Assembly (NCBI RefSeq): GCF_003286415.2
Contig: NZ_CP043450.1
Location: 4,588,001 to 4,652,000 of the forward strand
From: Mucilaginibacter rubeus
Lineage (GTDB): Bacteria > Bacteroidota > Bacteroidia > Sphingobacteriales > Sphingobacteriaceae
Direction of reading: 5' to 3'
Length of the DNA: 64,000 bases
Part shown: piece after piece, positions 40,228 through 49,715 of the stretch
How positions within the stretch are numbered: the stretch's first letter is position 1
Layout: each line of letters starts with the position of its first letter
Notes under the pieces: generated by a model
Database searches by the model: none
Told to the model about the DNA's origin: nothing
Seen by the model: only the letters and a program-made list of their open reading frames with translations
Program-made: the position numbers and the translations under genes

Positions 40228-41749
40228 TCAGTTGGATAACGACTTAAGAGACCGCATCAGGGAAGTGTTTGATAATTACGAAGACACTACTGCTGATGAA
40301 GGCTGGCTGCTGCTCAGGGAGAGATTCCCTGCTCAGGAAAAACAGCGCCGCCCGGTTTACCTATGGTGGGCAAGCGCGGCCGCTGCCCTGTTGCTGTTTT
40401 TAAGTATAGGAATTTGGTTTGCAACAAACAAAACCAAAGTCAATAATAACACCCAAACATTTTCTGTAAAACCGTCAAAATCTGCGCAACCTCAAAACAA
40501 CGCTGCAGTTGATAGTGCTACTCAAGACATTGGACCTGTACAGTCGCCTGTAACAGCTAAACAATCGCCTGCAACAAACCTTGCAAGCAATAATAGCAAC
40601 ACGCAATCTTCTGCTGCAAAAACCAACCCGCTTAGTGGTATATCATCAAACAACACTAACACGCTTGCAAAGAATAATGGCTCAAATAAACCGGCTGCTA
40701 ACCCTGTTGTAAATCAGCCGGGAATAAAAGTGCCTGCCTTTACCCCGGTACAGACAAATCCTTTGGCTGCAAACCCGCTTAACACCATTGCTAAAACCAA
40801 TGTGCCGCCTGTTACCCAACCGGCCAACAACGGAGTAATCAACGTGCCTGCAGGTAAAAAGGCCGACAGTGTTGACACTGTTTTGCCGCAAACAAATACA
40901 CAGCAACTTGCCAACAACCCGGTTGTGCAGTCCCCGGTTAATAATAACCCGGTAAAAACAGCTCCGGCAAACGCTGTCCCATCGGTTGTAAAAGTTAAAC
41001 CGAAGACTAATTCAATGGAGGCATTGCTGGCCAGCGATCACGATCAGCCTAAAAAGCCTGATGCCGATATGGGCGAGCGCAGGGTGAAATTCAGTGTTTA
41101 TGCTGCTACCTTCTTCAACTATGCAAAGGGCAGCCAGAACCAGGTAAATGCAGGCGCGGGTTTTACATCTGATATCAGACTGAGCAAAAACCTTAAACTA
41201 TCAACGGGCTTGGCACTGGCCCAAAACACACTTAACTACGATAAAAGTCAGCCGACAAACACACGTGAGGCGGTATCTTTTTCGCCGGCCTTAACTGCCG
41301 GGTACAATAGCTTGTCTGACTTTAGCAAAGTATCCGCTTCACCAACGTTTACAAATTACAATGCTAAACTGGTTGGCTTAGATATCCCGGTTAACCTTAA
41401 ATATGAGTTTAATCCACAAAAAAACGACACTTATATATCGGCAGGTGTAAGTTCCGGTACTTTCATTAACGAAGCCTATACGGCAAGTTACAGTTACCCT
41501 GGCCTGGCAATGGCGGCAGGCGTGCAGGCGCAAACATCCGACGAAACAACACACAAAAGCTTTAACAGCTTTTACTTTGCCAAAACCCTGAATGTGGCAT
41601 TTGGAGTTGGATACCCTTTGGGCAAATCAAATAAACTGATTATTGAACCATTTTTGAAATACCCGCTTGATGGGCTTGGGTCACAGCAGATAAAATTTGG
41701 AGCAGGCGGTTTAAACCTAAAACTGAACTTTACAACTCATAAAAAATGA
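40220..41749 (+). CDS. Dual-membrane-spanning anti-sigma / outer-membrane beta-barrel protein
   Basis: A 509-residue protein with a cytosolic N-terminal domain (residues 1-45, DLRDRIREVFDNYEDTTADE) and one membrane helix at about 47-66 (LWWASAAAALLLFLSIGIWF). A low-complexity Asn/Pro/Ala/Thr/Lys linker of about 200 residues follows, then an outer-membrane barrel at about 275-509 ending GGLNLKLNFTTHKK. A dual-membrane anti-sigma family (Dma) was reported in Bacteroides thetaiotaomicron and linked to membrane vesicle formation. The same layout and a coupled ECF gene support that assignment. There is no signal peptide before the helix. Confidence 0.85.
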   Translation: MDDQLDNDLRDRIREVFDNYEDTTADEGWLLLRERFPAQEKQRRPVYLWWASAAAALLLFLSIGIWFATNKTKVNNNTQTFSVKPSKSAQPQNNAAVDSATQDIGPVQSPVTAKQSPATNLASNNSNTQSSAAKTNPLSGISSNNTNTLAKNNGSNKPAANPVVNQPGIKVPAFTPVQTNPLAANPLNTIAKTNVPPVTQPANNGVINVPAGKKADSVDTVLPQTNTQQLANNPVVQSPVNNNPVKTAPANAVPSVVKVKPKTNSMEALLASDHDQPKKPDADMGERRVKFSVYAATFFNYAKGSQNQVNAGAGFTSDIRLSKNLKLSTGLALAQNTLNYDKSQPTNTREAVSFSPALTAGYNSLSDFSKVSASPTFTNYNAKLVGLDIPVNLKYEFNPQKNDTYISAGVSSGTFINEAYTASYSYPGLAMAAGVQAQTSDETTHKSFNSFYFAKTLNVAFGVGYPLGKSNKLIIEPFLKYPLDGLGSQQIKFGAGGLNLKLNFTTHKK

Positions 41750-42498
41750 AAAAGTACCTCCTTATCCTTGCCCCGTTAATGTTTAGCGGGCTAAAGCTTT
41801 GCGCCCAAAAATTAGAAGTTTCTGTACAGGCCAATACCGGTTTGTTCCATTTCGCAGGCAACTCATCAACAGCTACTACCCAGGTATTACAAGGTTCAAT
41901 CACCGGCGATCCGATGAACCGGGCCAATAATCCTTATGGTAATGAAAACGCTTTAAGCTACGGCGGCGGTCTCCAGGTTCAAACTATTTCAAAAGGTGGA
42001 TTTATTGTTGGTTTACAGGGAGGTTATGAATTATTGCGCAGTAAAGTTGAGGTAGATAAATATTCACCTATTACAACCGTTTTATATGGGGATTATCTAC
42101 CCATCGCAGCAAACGATCCCAGTTTCACGGTAACCGGACACGTAGCTTTCCAAAGCCAAAGCATAAACCTTAATCCATACATCGGTTATCGTTTTCAGCT
42201 TAGCAAAGTTAACCTCGATATTTTACCGGGGATGGATATCGGCCTGATATTGAACAGTAAGGACAAGGGAGAGGTTAAGGACAAAGATGGTAAAATTTAT
42301 AAAGTTGACTACAAGAGAAGCAAAGCACCAACCGATATCCGCTTACGCCTTGGCGCTGCTGCCAGTTACGGTCGCTATGGTTTAAATGCCAGCTTTGCCC
42401 ATGGAATAAGCAATTACATGAAAGACATGGTTGGCGATGCTTCGTTTAACACGCACAGCGAATATTTCAGGTTGGGATTAAGTTACCGCTTGCTTTAA
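41746..42498 (+). CDS. Outer-membrane beta-barrel protein of the sigma operon
   Basis: A 250-residue protein with a signal peptide (YLLILAPLMFSGLKLCAQ) and strand-rich body (LSYGGGLQVQTISKGGFIVG, SINLNPYIGYRFQLSKVNLD) ending FRLGLSYRLL. Its ATG overlaps the stop of the anti-sigma gene (ATGA). It may be a partner barrel or a target of the same signal. No family-level function is known. Confidence 0.75.
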   Translation: MKKYLLILAPLMFSGLKLCAQKLEVSVQANTGLFHFAGNSSTATTQVLQGSITGDPMNRANNPYGNENALSYGGGLQVQTISKGGFIVGLQGGYELLRSKVEVDKYSPITTVLYGDYLPIAANDPSFTVTGHVAFQSQSINLNPYIGYRFQLSKVNLDILPGMDIGLILNSKDKGEVKDKDGKIYKVDYKRSKAPTDIRLRLGAAASYGRYGLNASFAHGISNYMKDMVGDASFNTHSEYFRLGLSYRLL

Positions 42499-42499
42499 A

Positions 42500-43726
42500 T
42501 TACTTAAACTGGATAGCTTTCACCGGCGAGATTCGGCTTACTAACGTTGATGGTATGATGAGCACCAGCAAACAGATGATCAGCGTACCAATATTGAGCA
42601 GAAGGATATCAACGCTATCAAACTCAACCGGTACAAAGGTCATGTAATAAGATGCCTGGTCGAGTTTAAAAAAGTGGGTATACGTTTGGAAGTAGCCTAA
42701 ACCAATGCCTAATAGATTACCTAATAATAAGCCCAGGCCTATCAGGTAAGTAGCATTGATGAGGAATACCTTTCGGATAGCCCAGTTGGATGCCCCCATG
42801 GCTTTAAACATGCCGATCATGGCAGTCCGTTCAAGGATCATGATCAGCAGTGCCGATATCATATTGATAACAGCCACGGCTACCATCAATACCAGCATCA
42901 CTATCGAATTAACATCCAGCAGGTTGAGCCATTCAAATATGGTTGGATAATCTTCTTCAATGGTATACTCTTTCAGTTTTACCGGCAAAACAGTGTCAAG
43001 CGCGTTGGCGGCATCGTTAATGTGTTCAAAATCTGATACGCGCAGTTCGTATTGGCCAATTTCATCCGGTTTCCAGTCGTTAAGACGGTTAATAAGTGAT
43101 AGCGCGCCTATAACAAAGGTTTTATCTACTTCCTCAACACCGATGTTAAAAATCCCTTTTATTTTAAACTGACGTTTACGCAATGGTTCCTGCACAAAAT
43201 ACATCAGCAGCTTATCCCCTATTTTAAGTTTAAGCCTGTCGGCGGTTGTTTGTGAGATCATGATCTCCTTTTGCGCCTCAACCGAGTCGGCAAAACTAAT
43301 GACGTCGCCGGCAACCATCATTTTTTTAAAGTAGCCCCAGTCGTAACTTTTATCAACGCCCTTAAGTACTACCCCTTCAATTTCGTTATTGGCCTTAACT
43401 ATACCCGGCTTGGTAGCCACAGGCATTACATGGGTAATAAACGGACTTTTAAGTGCCCGCTTAACAAATTCCTTATCGGCAGGGAAGGAAGAACTTTGGT
43501 ATGAATTGTTCAGATCGAACTTAACCACGCGGATATCCCCCGCAAAGCCTCGAACTTTATTGCGGATTTCGTGTTTAAATCCTTTAACGATAGCAAGTGA
43601 CAGTATCATTACGCCAAGGCCCAGCATAATACCTATAATTGCAATGCGCACTATCAGTTTAGAGAAAGTGCGTTTTGATTTAAATGTTATACGGGCTGAT
43701 ATAAAAGAGGCGAAACTCAATGGCAA
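42500..43726 (-). CDS. LolC/E or FtsX-type ABC transporter permease
   Basis: A 408-residue protein with an N-terminal helix (RIAIIGIMLGLGVMILSLAI, about 27-48), a large periplasmic domain (residues about 50-270) and three C-terminal helices (about 275-298, 320-345, 375-398). The layout is that of MacB/LolCDE permeases, and ILERTAMIGMFKAMGASNW is the conserved coupling segment. It probably drives lipoprotein release with an ATPase encoded elsewhere. Confidence 0.88.
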   Translation of the reverse strand: MPLSFASFISARITFKSKRTFSKLIVRIAIIGIMLGLGVMILSLAIVKGFKHEIRNKVRGFAGDIRVVKFDLNNSYQSSSFPADKEFVKRALKSPFITHVMPVATKPGIVKANNEIEGVVLKGVDKSYDWGYFKKMMVAGDVISFADSVEAQKEIMISQTTADRLKLKIGDKLLMYFVQEPLRKRQFKIKGIFNIGVEEVDKTFVIGALSLINRLNDWKPDEIGQYELRVSDFEHINDAANALDTVLPVKLKEYTIEEDYPTIFEWLNLLDVNSIVMLVLMVAVAVINMISALLIMILERTAMIGMFKAMGASNWAIRKVFLINATYLIGLGLLLGNLLGIGLGYFQTYTHFFKLDQASYYMTFVPVEFDSVDILLLNIGTLIICLLVLIIPSTLVSRISPVKAIQFK

Positions 43727-43806
43727 ACTGTTTTTTTGTACCTTCGCAAATATGCGGTTTTGCTGTTAAACCTGCCACTTTTAAAATTGTTTCAACTCAA
43801 TATTTT

Positions 43807-45048
43807 ATGAATAAGATTTGTGTTTTTTTACGATTTGCCCTTATAACAGTTTTACTTGCAAACACTGCGTGCAGCCAGGCAACCGATTGTAAAAGCTGCC
43901 AAACAACATCTGTCAAAAAAAACAAAAAAATCGGCCCTATTATTCCCGGAGCCGATCAAATTCCGCTGTATATTAACTATCTTAAGGGAAAAAATATCGG
44001 GATGGTGATTAATCAAACTTCTGTTATTGGTAAAAATTTAACTGCCAGTGTAGATAGTTTGGTTCATTCCGGAGTTAGTATAAAAAAGATCTTCGGCCCC
44101 GAGCATGGTTTCAGGGGCAATGCCAGCAATGGCGCTACCGTTGGCGATGCCAAAGACCCTAAAACAGGCTTACCCGTAATATCGCTTTACGGCAACAAAC
44201 ACTACAAACCAACAACGGCCGATTTGAAGGGTATCGACCTGATGATATTTGACATACAAGACGTTGGCACCCGTTTTTATACTTATATATCAACCCTGCA
44301 CTATGTTATGGAGGCCTGCGCCGAGAACAACGTAGAGCTAATGGTTTTTGACCGCCCCAATCCCAACGGTTATTTAATTGACGGGCCAATCCTTGATACG
44401 GTTAACCGCTCATTTGTTGGCATGCACCCCATCCCTATTGCCCATGGCATGACCATTGGCGAATATGCCCAAATGATAAACGGCGAAGGCTGGCTAAAAA
44501 ATGGCGTAAAATGCAAGCTAAAGATCATTAAAGTTGCTAATTACAAACATAATTTGCCTTATACCTTACCGGTAAACCCGTCGCCAAACTTAAATACGCC
44601 GCTATCAGTTTTATTATACCCAAGCACCTGCCTGTTTGAAGGTACAACCTTTAGCTTAGGCAGGGGGACGCTTGCTCCTTTTGCTGTGCTGGGGCATCCG
44701 GCGCTAAAAGGTAAATACAGTTTTTCGTTTACGCCCAAAAGTATCCCTGGTATGAGCGAAAACCCGCCGCAGAAAGACCAGGAATGTTTTGGCATCGATC
44801 TGCAAAATATTTCGCCAAATGACATTACCGGCATGGGCGCTATCAACCTGAAATGGCTCTTAGAGTTATACCAGGCTTTCCCGGATAAAGATCATTTCTT
44901 TAACGGTTATTTTATAAAACTGGCCGGCACAGCCGAGTTAAGGAAACAGATTGAAGCAGGCAAAACTGAAGAGGAGATCCGTGCCAGCTGGCAGCCAGGT
45001 TTAGCTGCTTTTAAAGAAACAAGAAAAAAATATTTACTATACGAATAA
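43807..45048 (+). CDS. namZ: DUF1343 / NamZ-like exo-beta-N-acetylmuramidase
   Basis: A 413-residue protein. A lipoprotein signal (LLANTAC, Cys near residue 22) precedes the DUF1343 domain: GMVINQTSVIGKNLTASVDS, FGPEHGFRGNASNGATVGDA, IDLMIFDIQDVGTRFYTYIS, DRPNPNGYLIDGP and LFEGTTFSLGRGT. Family member NamZ removes MurNAc from peptidoglycan fragment ends (GH171). It should act on recycled or foreign wall fragments at the cell surface. A longer in-frame start at 43720 is rejected because the signal begins at the ATG at 43807. Confidence 0.9.
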   Translation: MNKICVFLRFALITVLLANTACSQATDCKSCQTTSVKKNKKIGPIIPGADQIPLYINYLKGKNIGMVINQTSVIGKNLTASVDSLVHSGVSIKKIFGPEHGFRGNASNGATVGDAKDPKTGLPVISLYGNKHYKPTTADLKGIDLMIFDIQDVGTRFYTYISTLHYVMEACAENNVELMVFDRPNPNGYLIDGPILDTVNRSFVGMHPIPIAHGMTIGEYAQMINGEGWLKNGVKCKLKIIKVANYKHNLPYTLPVNPSPNLNTPLSVLLYPSTCLFEGTTFSLGRGTLAPFAVLGHPALKGKYSFSFTPKSIPGMSENPPQKDQECFGIDLQNISPNDITGMGAINLKWLLELYQAFPDKDHFFNGYFIKLAGTAELRKQIEAGKTEEEIRASWQPGLAAFKETRKKYLLYE

Positions 45049-45080
45049 CATAATAAAGACATCTAATACCTAAACATACT

Positions 45081-45998
45081 ATGAGAATTATATTTATGGG
45101 TACCCCCCAGTTTGCCGTTGCCTCGTTAGACGCTTTAATTAAAGCCGGGAGTGATATTGTGGCCGTTGTTACAGCGCCCGATAAACCGGCCGGAAGAGGG
45201 CAGAAGGTTAGTGAATCGGCAGTGAAACAATATGCCGAAGCCAACGGATTAAAAGTGCTGCAGCCCGAAAAATTGAAGAACGAAGATTTTATTGCTGAAC
45301 TAAAAGCATTAAAAGCCGACTTGCAGGTTGTAGTAGCCTTCAGGATGCTGCCCGAAGCTGTTTGGAACATGCCACCTAAGGGCACCATAAATTTACATGC
45401 ATCGTTACTACCGCAATACCGTGGCGCGGCCCCAATTAACTGGGCACTCATTAACGGCGAAAAAGAAAGCGGTGTAACTACCTTCTTTTTAAAGCACGAT
45501 ATCGATACCGGTAACATCCTGTTTACCGAAAAAATAACCCTTACCGGCCATGAAGATGCCGGCGAGCTGCACGACCGCCTTATGAACAAAGGCGCAGGCT
45601 TACTGGTGAAAACTGTTAAAGCGGTTGAAAGCGGCCGTTACAATGAGCACCCGCAATCGCAACTGGCCGAGGGAACCGAATTAAAACACGCTCCCAAGAT
45701 TTTTAAAGATGATTGCCGGATTGACTGGACCCAGACAGCCGAATCTATTTATAACAAAATCCGCGGACTTAGTCCGGTACCAACTGTTTATACCGAGCTT
45801 AATGGCAAAAGCCTGAAAGTTTTCGCTTCTGAATACCAGGTATCTGAACCGGCTATTCAACCGGGCGGCTTTTTAAGTGATAACAAAACTTATTTAAAGT
45901 TTGCCGCTAAAGATGGTTTTGTATTATTAAAAGACATTCAGTTAGAAGGTAAGAAACGCATGGGTATCGAGGAGTTTTTAAGGGGCGTGAAGTTGTAA
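45081..45998 (+). CDS. fmt: Methionyl-tRNA formyltransferase
   Basis: A 305-residue protein. MRIIFMGTPQFAVASLDAL, APDKPAGRGQKVSESAVKQY, the catalytic NLHASLLPQYRGAAPINWAL and HDIDTGNIL (Asn, His, Asp) are all present, and the C-terminal domain (GLSPVPTVYTEL) is complete. It transfers formyl from 10-formyl-THF to Met-tRNAfMet. It starts 33 nt after namZ. Confidence 0.96.
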   Translation: MRIIFMGTPQFAVASLDALIKAGSDIVAVVTAPDKPAGRGQKVSESAVKQYAEANGLKVLQPEKLKNEDFIAELKALKADLQVVVAFRMLPEAVWNMPPKGTINLHASLLPQYRGAAPINWALINGEKESGVTTFFLKHDIDTGNILFTEKITLTGHEDAGELHDRLMNKGAGLLVKTVKAVESGRYNEHPQSQLAEGTELKHAPKIFKDDCRIDWTQTAESIYNKIRGLSPVPTVYTELNGKSLKVFASEYQVSEPAIQPGGFLSDNKTYLKFAAKDGFVLLKDIQLEGKKRMGIEEFLRGVKL

Positions 45999-46013
45999 AG
46001 CTTCTTACAGAAC

Positions 46014-46041
46014 ATCAGGGTCCTCTTCGAGAGACCCTGAT
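46014..46041 (+). terminator. Hairpin after fmt
   Basis: ATCAGGGTC and GACCCTGAT pair perfectly (46014-46022, 46033-46041) around CTCTTCGAGA. There is no T run directly after it, so its role as a terminator is uncertain; TAGGACAAAAAACG follows. Confidence 0.45.
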
Positions 46042-46076
46042 AGGACAAAAAACGCAGCGAACTAATAATATATAAA

Positions 46077-46160
46077 TGTCATTGCGAGCGAAGCGTGGCA
46101 ACCGCATGCTATACAGAGCAGATTTGCTTTCGTGCGATTGCTTCGTTCCTCGCAATGACA
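46077..46160. repeat. TGTCATTGCGAG palindrome, mixed arms
   Basis: Left arm TGTCATTGCGAGCGAAGCG matches that at 14367, including the loop TGCTATACAGAGC. The right arm is of the other subtype (TTCGTTCCTCGCAATGACA). Only the outer 12 bp pair perfectly. Confidence 0.82.
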
Positions 46161-46207
46161 TGATGAAGAATGAGCCAGCATACTCTTCGTTTCCTACATA
46201 AAACAGT

Positions 46208-48166
46208 CTACTTCTTCACCTCGTAACTATTATTGCTCCTATCCACATCCGGATAGATCTTATCCGGGTCGATAATCACTTTGGCGACAGCCGCTTTTTT
46301 ATCGCCGGTAAAAGTATAAACACTGCTGTATTCCCAAATCTCAACCGGAAACCCACGATGCTCTTTTGATCCATCGGCATAGGTTATTTCAACCACTAAC
46401 GGCATTGCAGCCTTATCCATGTTTTCGATTGTGATAACAGGCAGGCCATCTGCCGGACTATCTACTTTAGTTATTTTCTGATCGAGGCGATAGTTTTCGA
46501 GAAACATGGACTTCCAGAACCAGGTCAGGTCCTCCCCTGCCGAACTGTCTATGCTCCTGAAAAAGTCCCACGGAGTTGGATGCTTGTAGGCCCAGTCGCG
46601 GATGTATTTTCTGAAAGCACGGTCAAAGCGCTCAGGTCCCAATATCTGGTTACGCAGAAGCGCCAATGAATAAGCTACCTTTTGATATTGTAACGGATAA
46701 ACCTGGTTGCCAGGCAAAGCATCTGGCCGGGTAACGATAGGCAACAATTGCTCGGTAAACAATGAATCAAGGGGGCTATCGATCTCAACGTAGCCTATAA
46801 ACTCGCCTTTGTTAAAAGCTTTGGTAGCAATTTTGTCAATGAACATATTGAACCCTTCGTCCATCCAGGCGTATTTACGCTCGTTACTGCCCACTACCAT
46901 CGGGAACCAGGTATGCCCCAACTCGTGGTTTACCACAGCAAAATACATATTGCCGGTATCTTTCGCCGAGCAAAATACCATGCCGGGATACTCCATCCCA
47001 TCAAGATTTGAAGCCACGTTAACCGCTTTGTTATAAGGATATGGAAACCACTTTTCAGAAAAATGCTGCAAAGTAAATTTGATGTACTCTAATGAACGCC
47101 TCCAACTGCCCTGCTTATCCGACTCTACCGGATAAAGAGAACTACCCATCACCCTTTTGCCATCAAAAAGCTTAAAACTCTCCGCTTCCCAAACAAAGGA
47201 ACGGGAAGCCGTCCAGGCGAAATCCCGGGCGTTATCTAATTTAAACTTCCAGGTACAGGTAGCTTTTGCAGGCCTTGATGAGGGATCGGTTACTTCTTTC
47301 GCCGTTCTGATCTGTACCGGCACATCGCTTTGCTTAGCAGCCTGCCAGCGCTTAAGTGCTGTTGGGGTTAGCACTTCTTCAGGATTTAGCAGGTCGCCGG
47401 AGCTTTCAACAATAAGGCCCGATGGTACCGTAATATTAACCTTAAAATTGCCGTATTCCAGGTAAAACTCGCCATTACCTAAATATGGGAGCGTGTTCCA
47501 GCCTTCAACATCATCTAACACACACATCCGCGGATACCATTGCGCTACGGCATAGATGTTCCCATTTTTTGTTGGGAGGATATCGGTACGGTTAACCAGG
47601 AAGTCGGCATTTTTATAATTTACCGGGAAGTTATACTTATAACGGATGCTGAAACTTATAGACTGACCGCTTAGGAGCGGCTGCGCCAGTTCCAACTGCA
47701 TGCGGGTATCATAAATATGGTATTTAATATTTCCGCCTTTGCCATCTGCAAGTTGCACACCTTCTATCTGATATCCACCATCCGGAGTAGTTTTTTCAGG
47801 ATCCTGGTAAAGGAACAATTTAGATTGAATCCCACGCGAATCTTTTTTAAATACATTTTGCTCCAATTGCAACCATAATAACGAAAGCGGTTTGGGACTG
47901 TTATTGGTATAGGTGATAGTAGCAGTACCAGTTATGATATTGGTTTTATCATCAAGCGCCACATCAATCGCGTAGTCGGCCTTATTTTGCCAATAAGCGG
48001 GACCTGGTTCGCCGGTTGCTGTACGATAGGAATTACCCGATGGTAATAAGGGTTGTGCCGGGAATAAATCTGAAGGATGATACTTAGTTTGGGCTGAGGC
48101 AACATCGGTTGCTAATAAACACAGGGAAACGATAATTAGCTTTATGTTTTGTAGGGGTCTTAACAT
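46208..48166 (-). CDS. M1 family zinc aminopeptidase-like protein
   Basis: A 652-residue exported protein with a signal peptide (LIIVSLCLLATDVASAQ). The M1 catalytic motif is VVNHELGHTWFP (HExxH, near residue 410) with the downstream Glu in YAWMDEGFN; NLDGMEYPGMVFC takes the place of the GAMEN motif. The C-terminal 150 residues form a beta domain (VITIENMDKAAMPLVVEITY). It is expected to act in the periplasm on peptides. Confidence 0.93.
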   Translation of the reverse strand: MLRPLQNIKLIIVSLCLLATDVASAQTKYHPSDLFPAQPLLPSGNSYRTATGEPGPAYWQNKADYAIDVALDDKTNIITGTATITYTNNSPKPLSLLWLQLEQNVFKKDSRGIQSKLFLYQDPEKTTPDGGYQIEGVQLADGKGGNIKYHIYDTRMQLELAQPLLSGQSISFSIRYKYNFPVNYKNADFLVNRTDILPTKNGNIYAVAQWYPRMCVLDDVEGWNTLPYLGNGEFYLEYGNFKVNITVPSGLIVESSGDLLNPEEVLTPTALKRWQAAKQSDVPVQIRTAKEVTDPSSRPAKATCTWKFKLDNARDFAWTASRSFVWEAESFKLFDGKRVMGSSLYPVESDKQGSWRRSLEYIKFTLQHFSEKWFPYPYNKAVNVASNLDGMEYPGMVFCSAKDTGNMYFAVVNHELGHTWFPMVVGSNERKYAWMDEGFNMFIDKIATKAFNKGEFIGYVEIDSPLDSLFTEQLLPIVTRPDALPGNQVYPLQYQKVAYSLALLRNQILGPERFDRAFRKYIRDWAYKHPTPWDFFRSIDSSAGEDLTWFWKSMFLENYRLDQKITKVDSPADGLPVITIENMDKAAMPLVVEITYADGSKEHRGFPVEIWEYSSVYTFTGDKKAAVAKVIIDPDKIYPDVDRSNNSYEVKK

Positions 48167-48232
48167 ATTGACAATTAAAAGCGAATAGTGATGGTACTTT
48201 TACAGCCAATATAGTAAAAAATTGATGATTTG

Positions 48233-49507
48233 CTACAACACGCGAGTCCCTCCCAAAACCTCCATCACCGCGGTGGCTTTCAGCAAACATTCTTCATATT
48301 CATTTTCGGCAATTGCATGGTAAGTAATGGCCCCTCCGGCATGGAACGAAAGGTATTTGTTGGAAGAATTATAAAGTAACGAACGGATCACCACATTAAA
48401 ATCAAAATCATTATCCGGACTAAAATAGCCTATAGCACCCGAATATACGCCACGCTTACTACGCTCATATTGTTCCATCAATTGCATGCAACTTACCTTT
48501 GGGGCGCCCGTCATGCTACCCATAGGAAAGGTATTCTTGATGGCCTGTACATTTGAAAGATTATCTTCTATTTCGCAAACCACGGTTGAAATCATTTGAT
48601 GCACCTGCTTAAAGCTGTAAATGCCAAAAAGCTCTTCGGTTTTAACTGTACCGGGTTTGGCCGAACGGGTAAGATCATTACGCACCAAATCAACCACCAT
48701 TACATTTTCCTGTAGCTCTTTAGGGTGATTACGCAGGATTTGTTTTGCCTGCTCATCGGCTTTAATGTCGTCAAGTCTTTTGGCGGTACCTTTTATGGGC
48801 TGTGATATCAGCTTGATTCCTCTTTTAGCCAAAAAGCGTTCGGGCGAGGCGCCAAGAATATAATTCCCATTCCATTTGAAAAAGGTGGAAAATGGATTAG
48901 GCGAAACCTCATTAAGCTTTGTGAAGATCTCCAGCGGCTCAATAACCACATCTTCGGCAAAAAACTCCTGGCAAAAGTTGGTGACGTAGATATCACCACG
49001 GGTGATATGTTCTTTTATCTTGTTTACCGTATCAATGTATTCCTGCCTGCTAAAGCGAGGTTTTAGGTTGATAACAGATTGTTGGGCAGACCGGACTAAG
49101 ACTTGCTCATTTATTGCTTTTGCAACCTGATCCGGATGATCCGAAATGATTTCCGCCTTATCCCCTTTTATCAAAATAAGATGTTCGGGAACAAAGAAAT
49201 ACAGATCCGGAAAATTCAAACCATCCGGATTAGCAGATGTAAGAGCTTCTATTTCGTTTTTAAGGTCATAGCCCAGGAAGCCGGTCATCCAACCGGGATT
49301 ACTCTCCCTAAATTGCTCAAGCTGATCAAAAGCGTTACCTGCATTTGCAGTAAGTTGAGCACGGGCATCCGTCGCTATCAGTGTATCAAATTTGGAATAG
49401 GGATCATTAAACCCGTTTGAATCAAGATAACACAGGGTATCAAAAGTTGCAGCCCATTGCAACGCCTTTTTCCTAAACTCCGGCAAATCATTTACCTGTA
49501 CAATCAC
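48233..49507 (-). CDS. pabB: Aminodeoxychorismate synthase component I (PabB-like)
   Basis: A 424-residue chorismate-binding enzyme. The motif SQPIKGTAKR has PIKGT, with the Lys that marks PabB, where anthranilate synthases have PIAGT. ELQENVMVVDLVRNDLTRSA, FPMGSMTGAPKVSCMQLM and FHAGGAITY are also conserved. It makes 4-amino-4-deoxychorismate for folate. Translation starts with GTG at 49507, 4 nt after a TATTTTTG promoter box (49519-49512). No PabA is adjacent; the class IV aminotransferase at 62680 could be the lyase. Confidence 0.9.
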   Translation of the reverse strand: MIVQVNDLPEFRKKALQWAATFDTLCYLDSNGFNDPYSKFDTLIATDARAQLTANAGNAFDQLEQFRESNPGWMTGFLGYDLKNEIEALTSANPDGLNFPDLYFFVPEHLILIKGDKAEIISDHPDQVAKAINEQVLVRSAQQSVINLKPRFSRQEYIDTVNKIKEHITRGDIYVTNFCQEFFAEDVVIEPLEIFTKLNEVSPNPFSTFFKWNGNYILGASPERFLAKRGIKLISQPIKGTAKRLDDIKADEQAKQILRNHPKELQENVMVVDLVRNDLTRSAKPGTVKTEELFGIYSFKQVHQMISTVVCEIEDNLSNVQAIKNTFPMGSMTGAPKVSCMQLMEQYERSKRGVYSGAIGYFSPDNDFDFNVVIRSLLYNSSNKYLSFHAGGAITYHAIAENEYEECLLKATAVMEVLGGTRVL

Positions 49508-49572
49508 CCTGCAAAAATAACCAAGTAAATGAAATAAGGTGGTTTAATGTTTTTCAATTTGCATCATCAAAT

Positions 49573-49700
49573 GCGGTTCGTGAGGACACGAACCGCGAGG
49601 GAGCTAAATGCATAAGGCCGGTGTAGCCGGCCTTATGCATTTTCTTATCCTATTGCCCGTGTCTCCACGGGCAATAAATAGTTACGCCGTGAAGGCACGG
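49573..49700. repeat. Cluster of compact GC-rich hairpins
   Basis: Perfect stems in a row: GCGGTTCGTG/CACGAACCGC (49573-49596), a 16-bp stem AAATGCATAAGGCCGG with its mirror (49606-49642) and TTGCCCGTG/CACGGGCAA (49653-49674), then CGCCGTGAAGGCACGGGC. The second probably ends the purA transcript; the others look like a repeat family (GTTCGTGAGGACACGAAC type). Confidence 0.7.
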
Positions 49701-49715
49701 GCAACGTATATATTA

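Noticed and set aside
43720..43806. 29-residue extension of NamZ
   Set aside because: It precedes an intact lipoprotein signal that starts at 43807.
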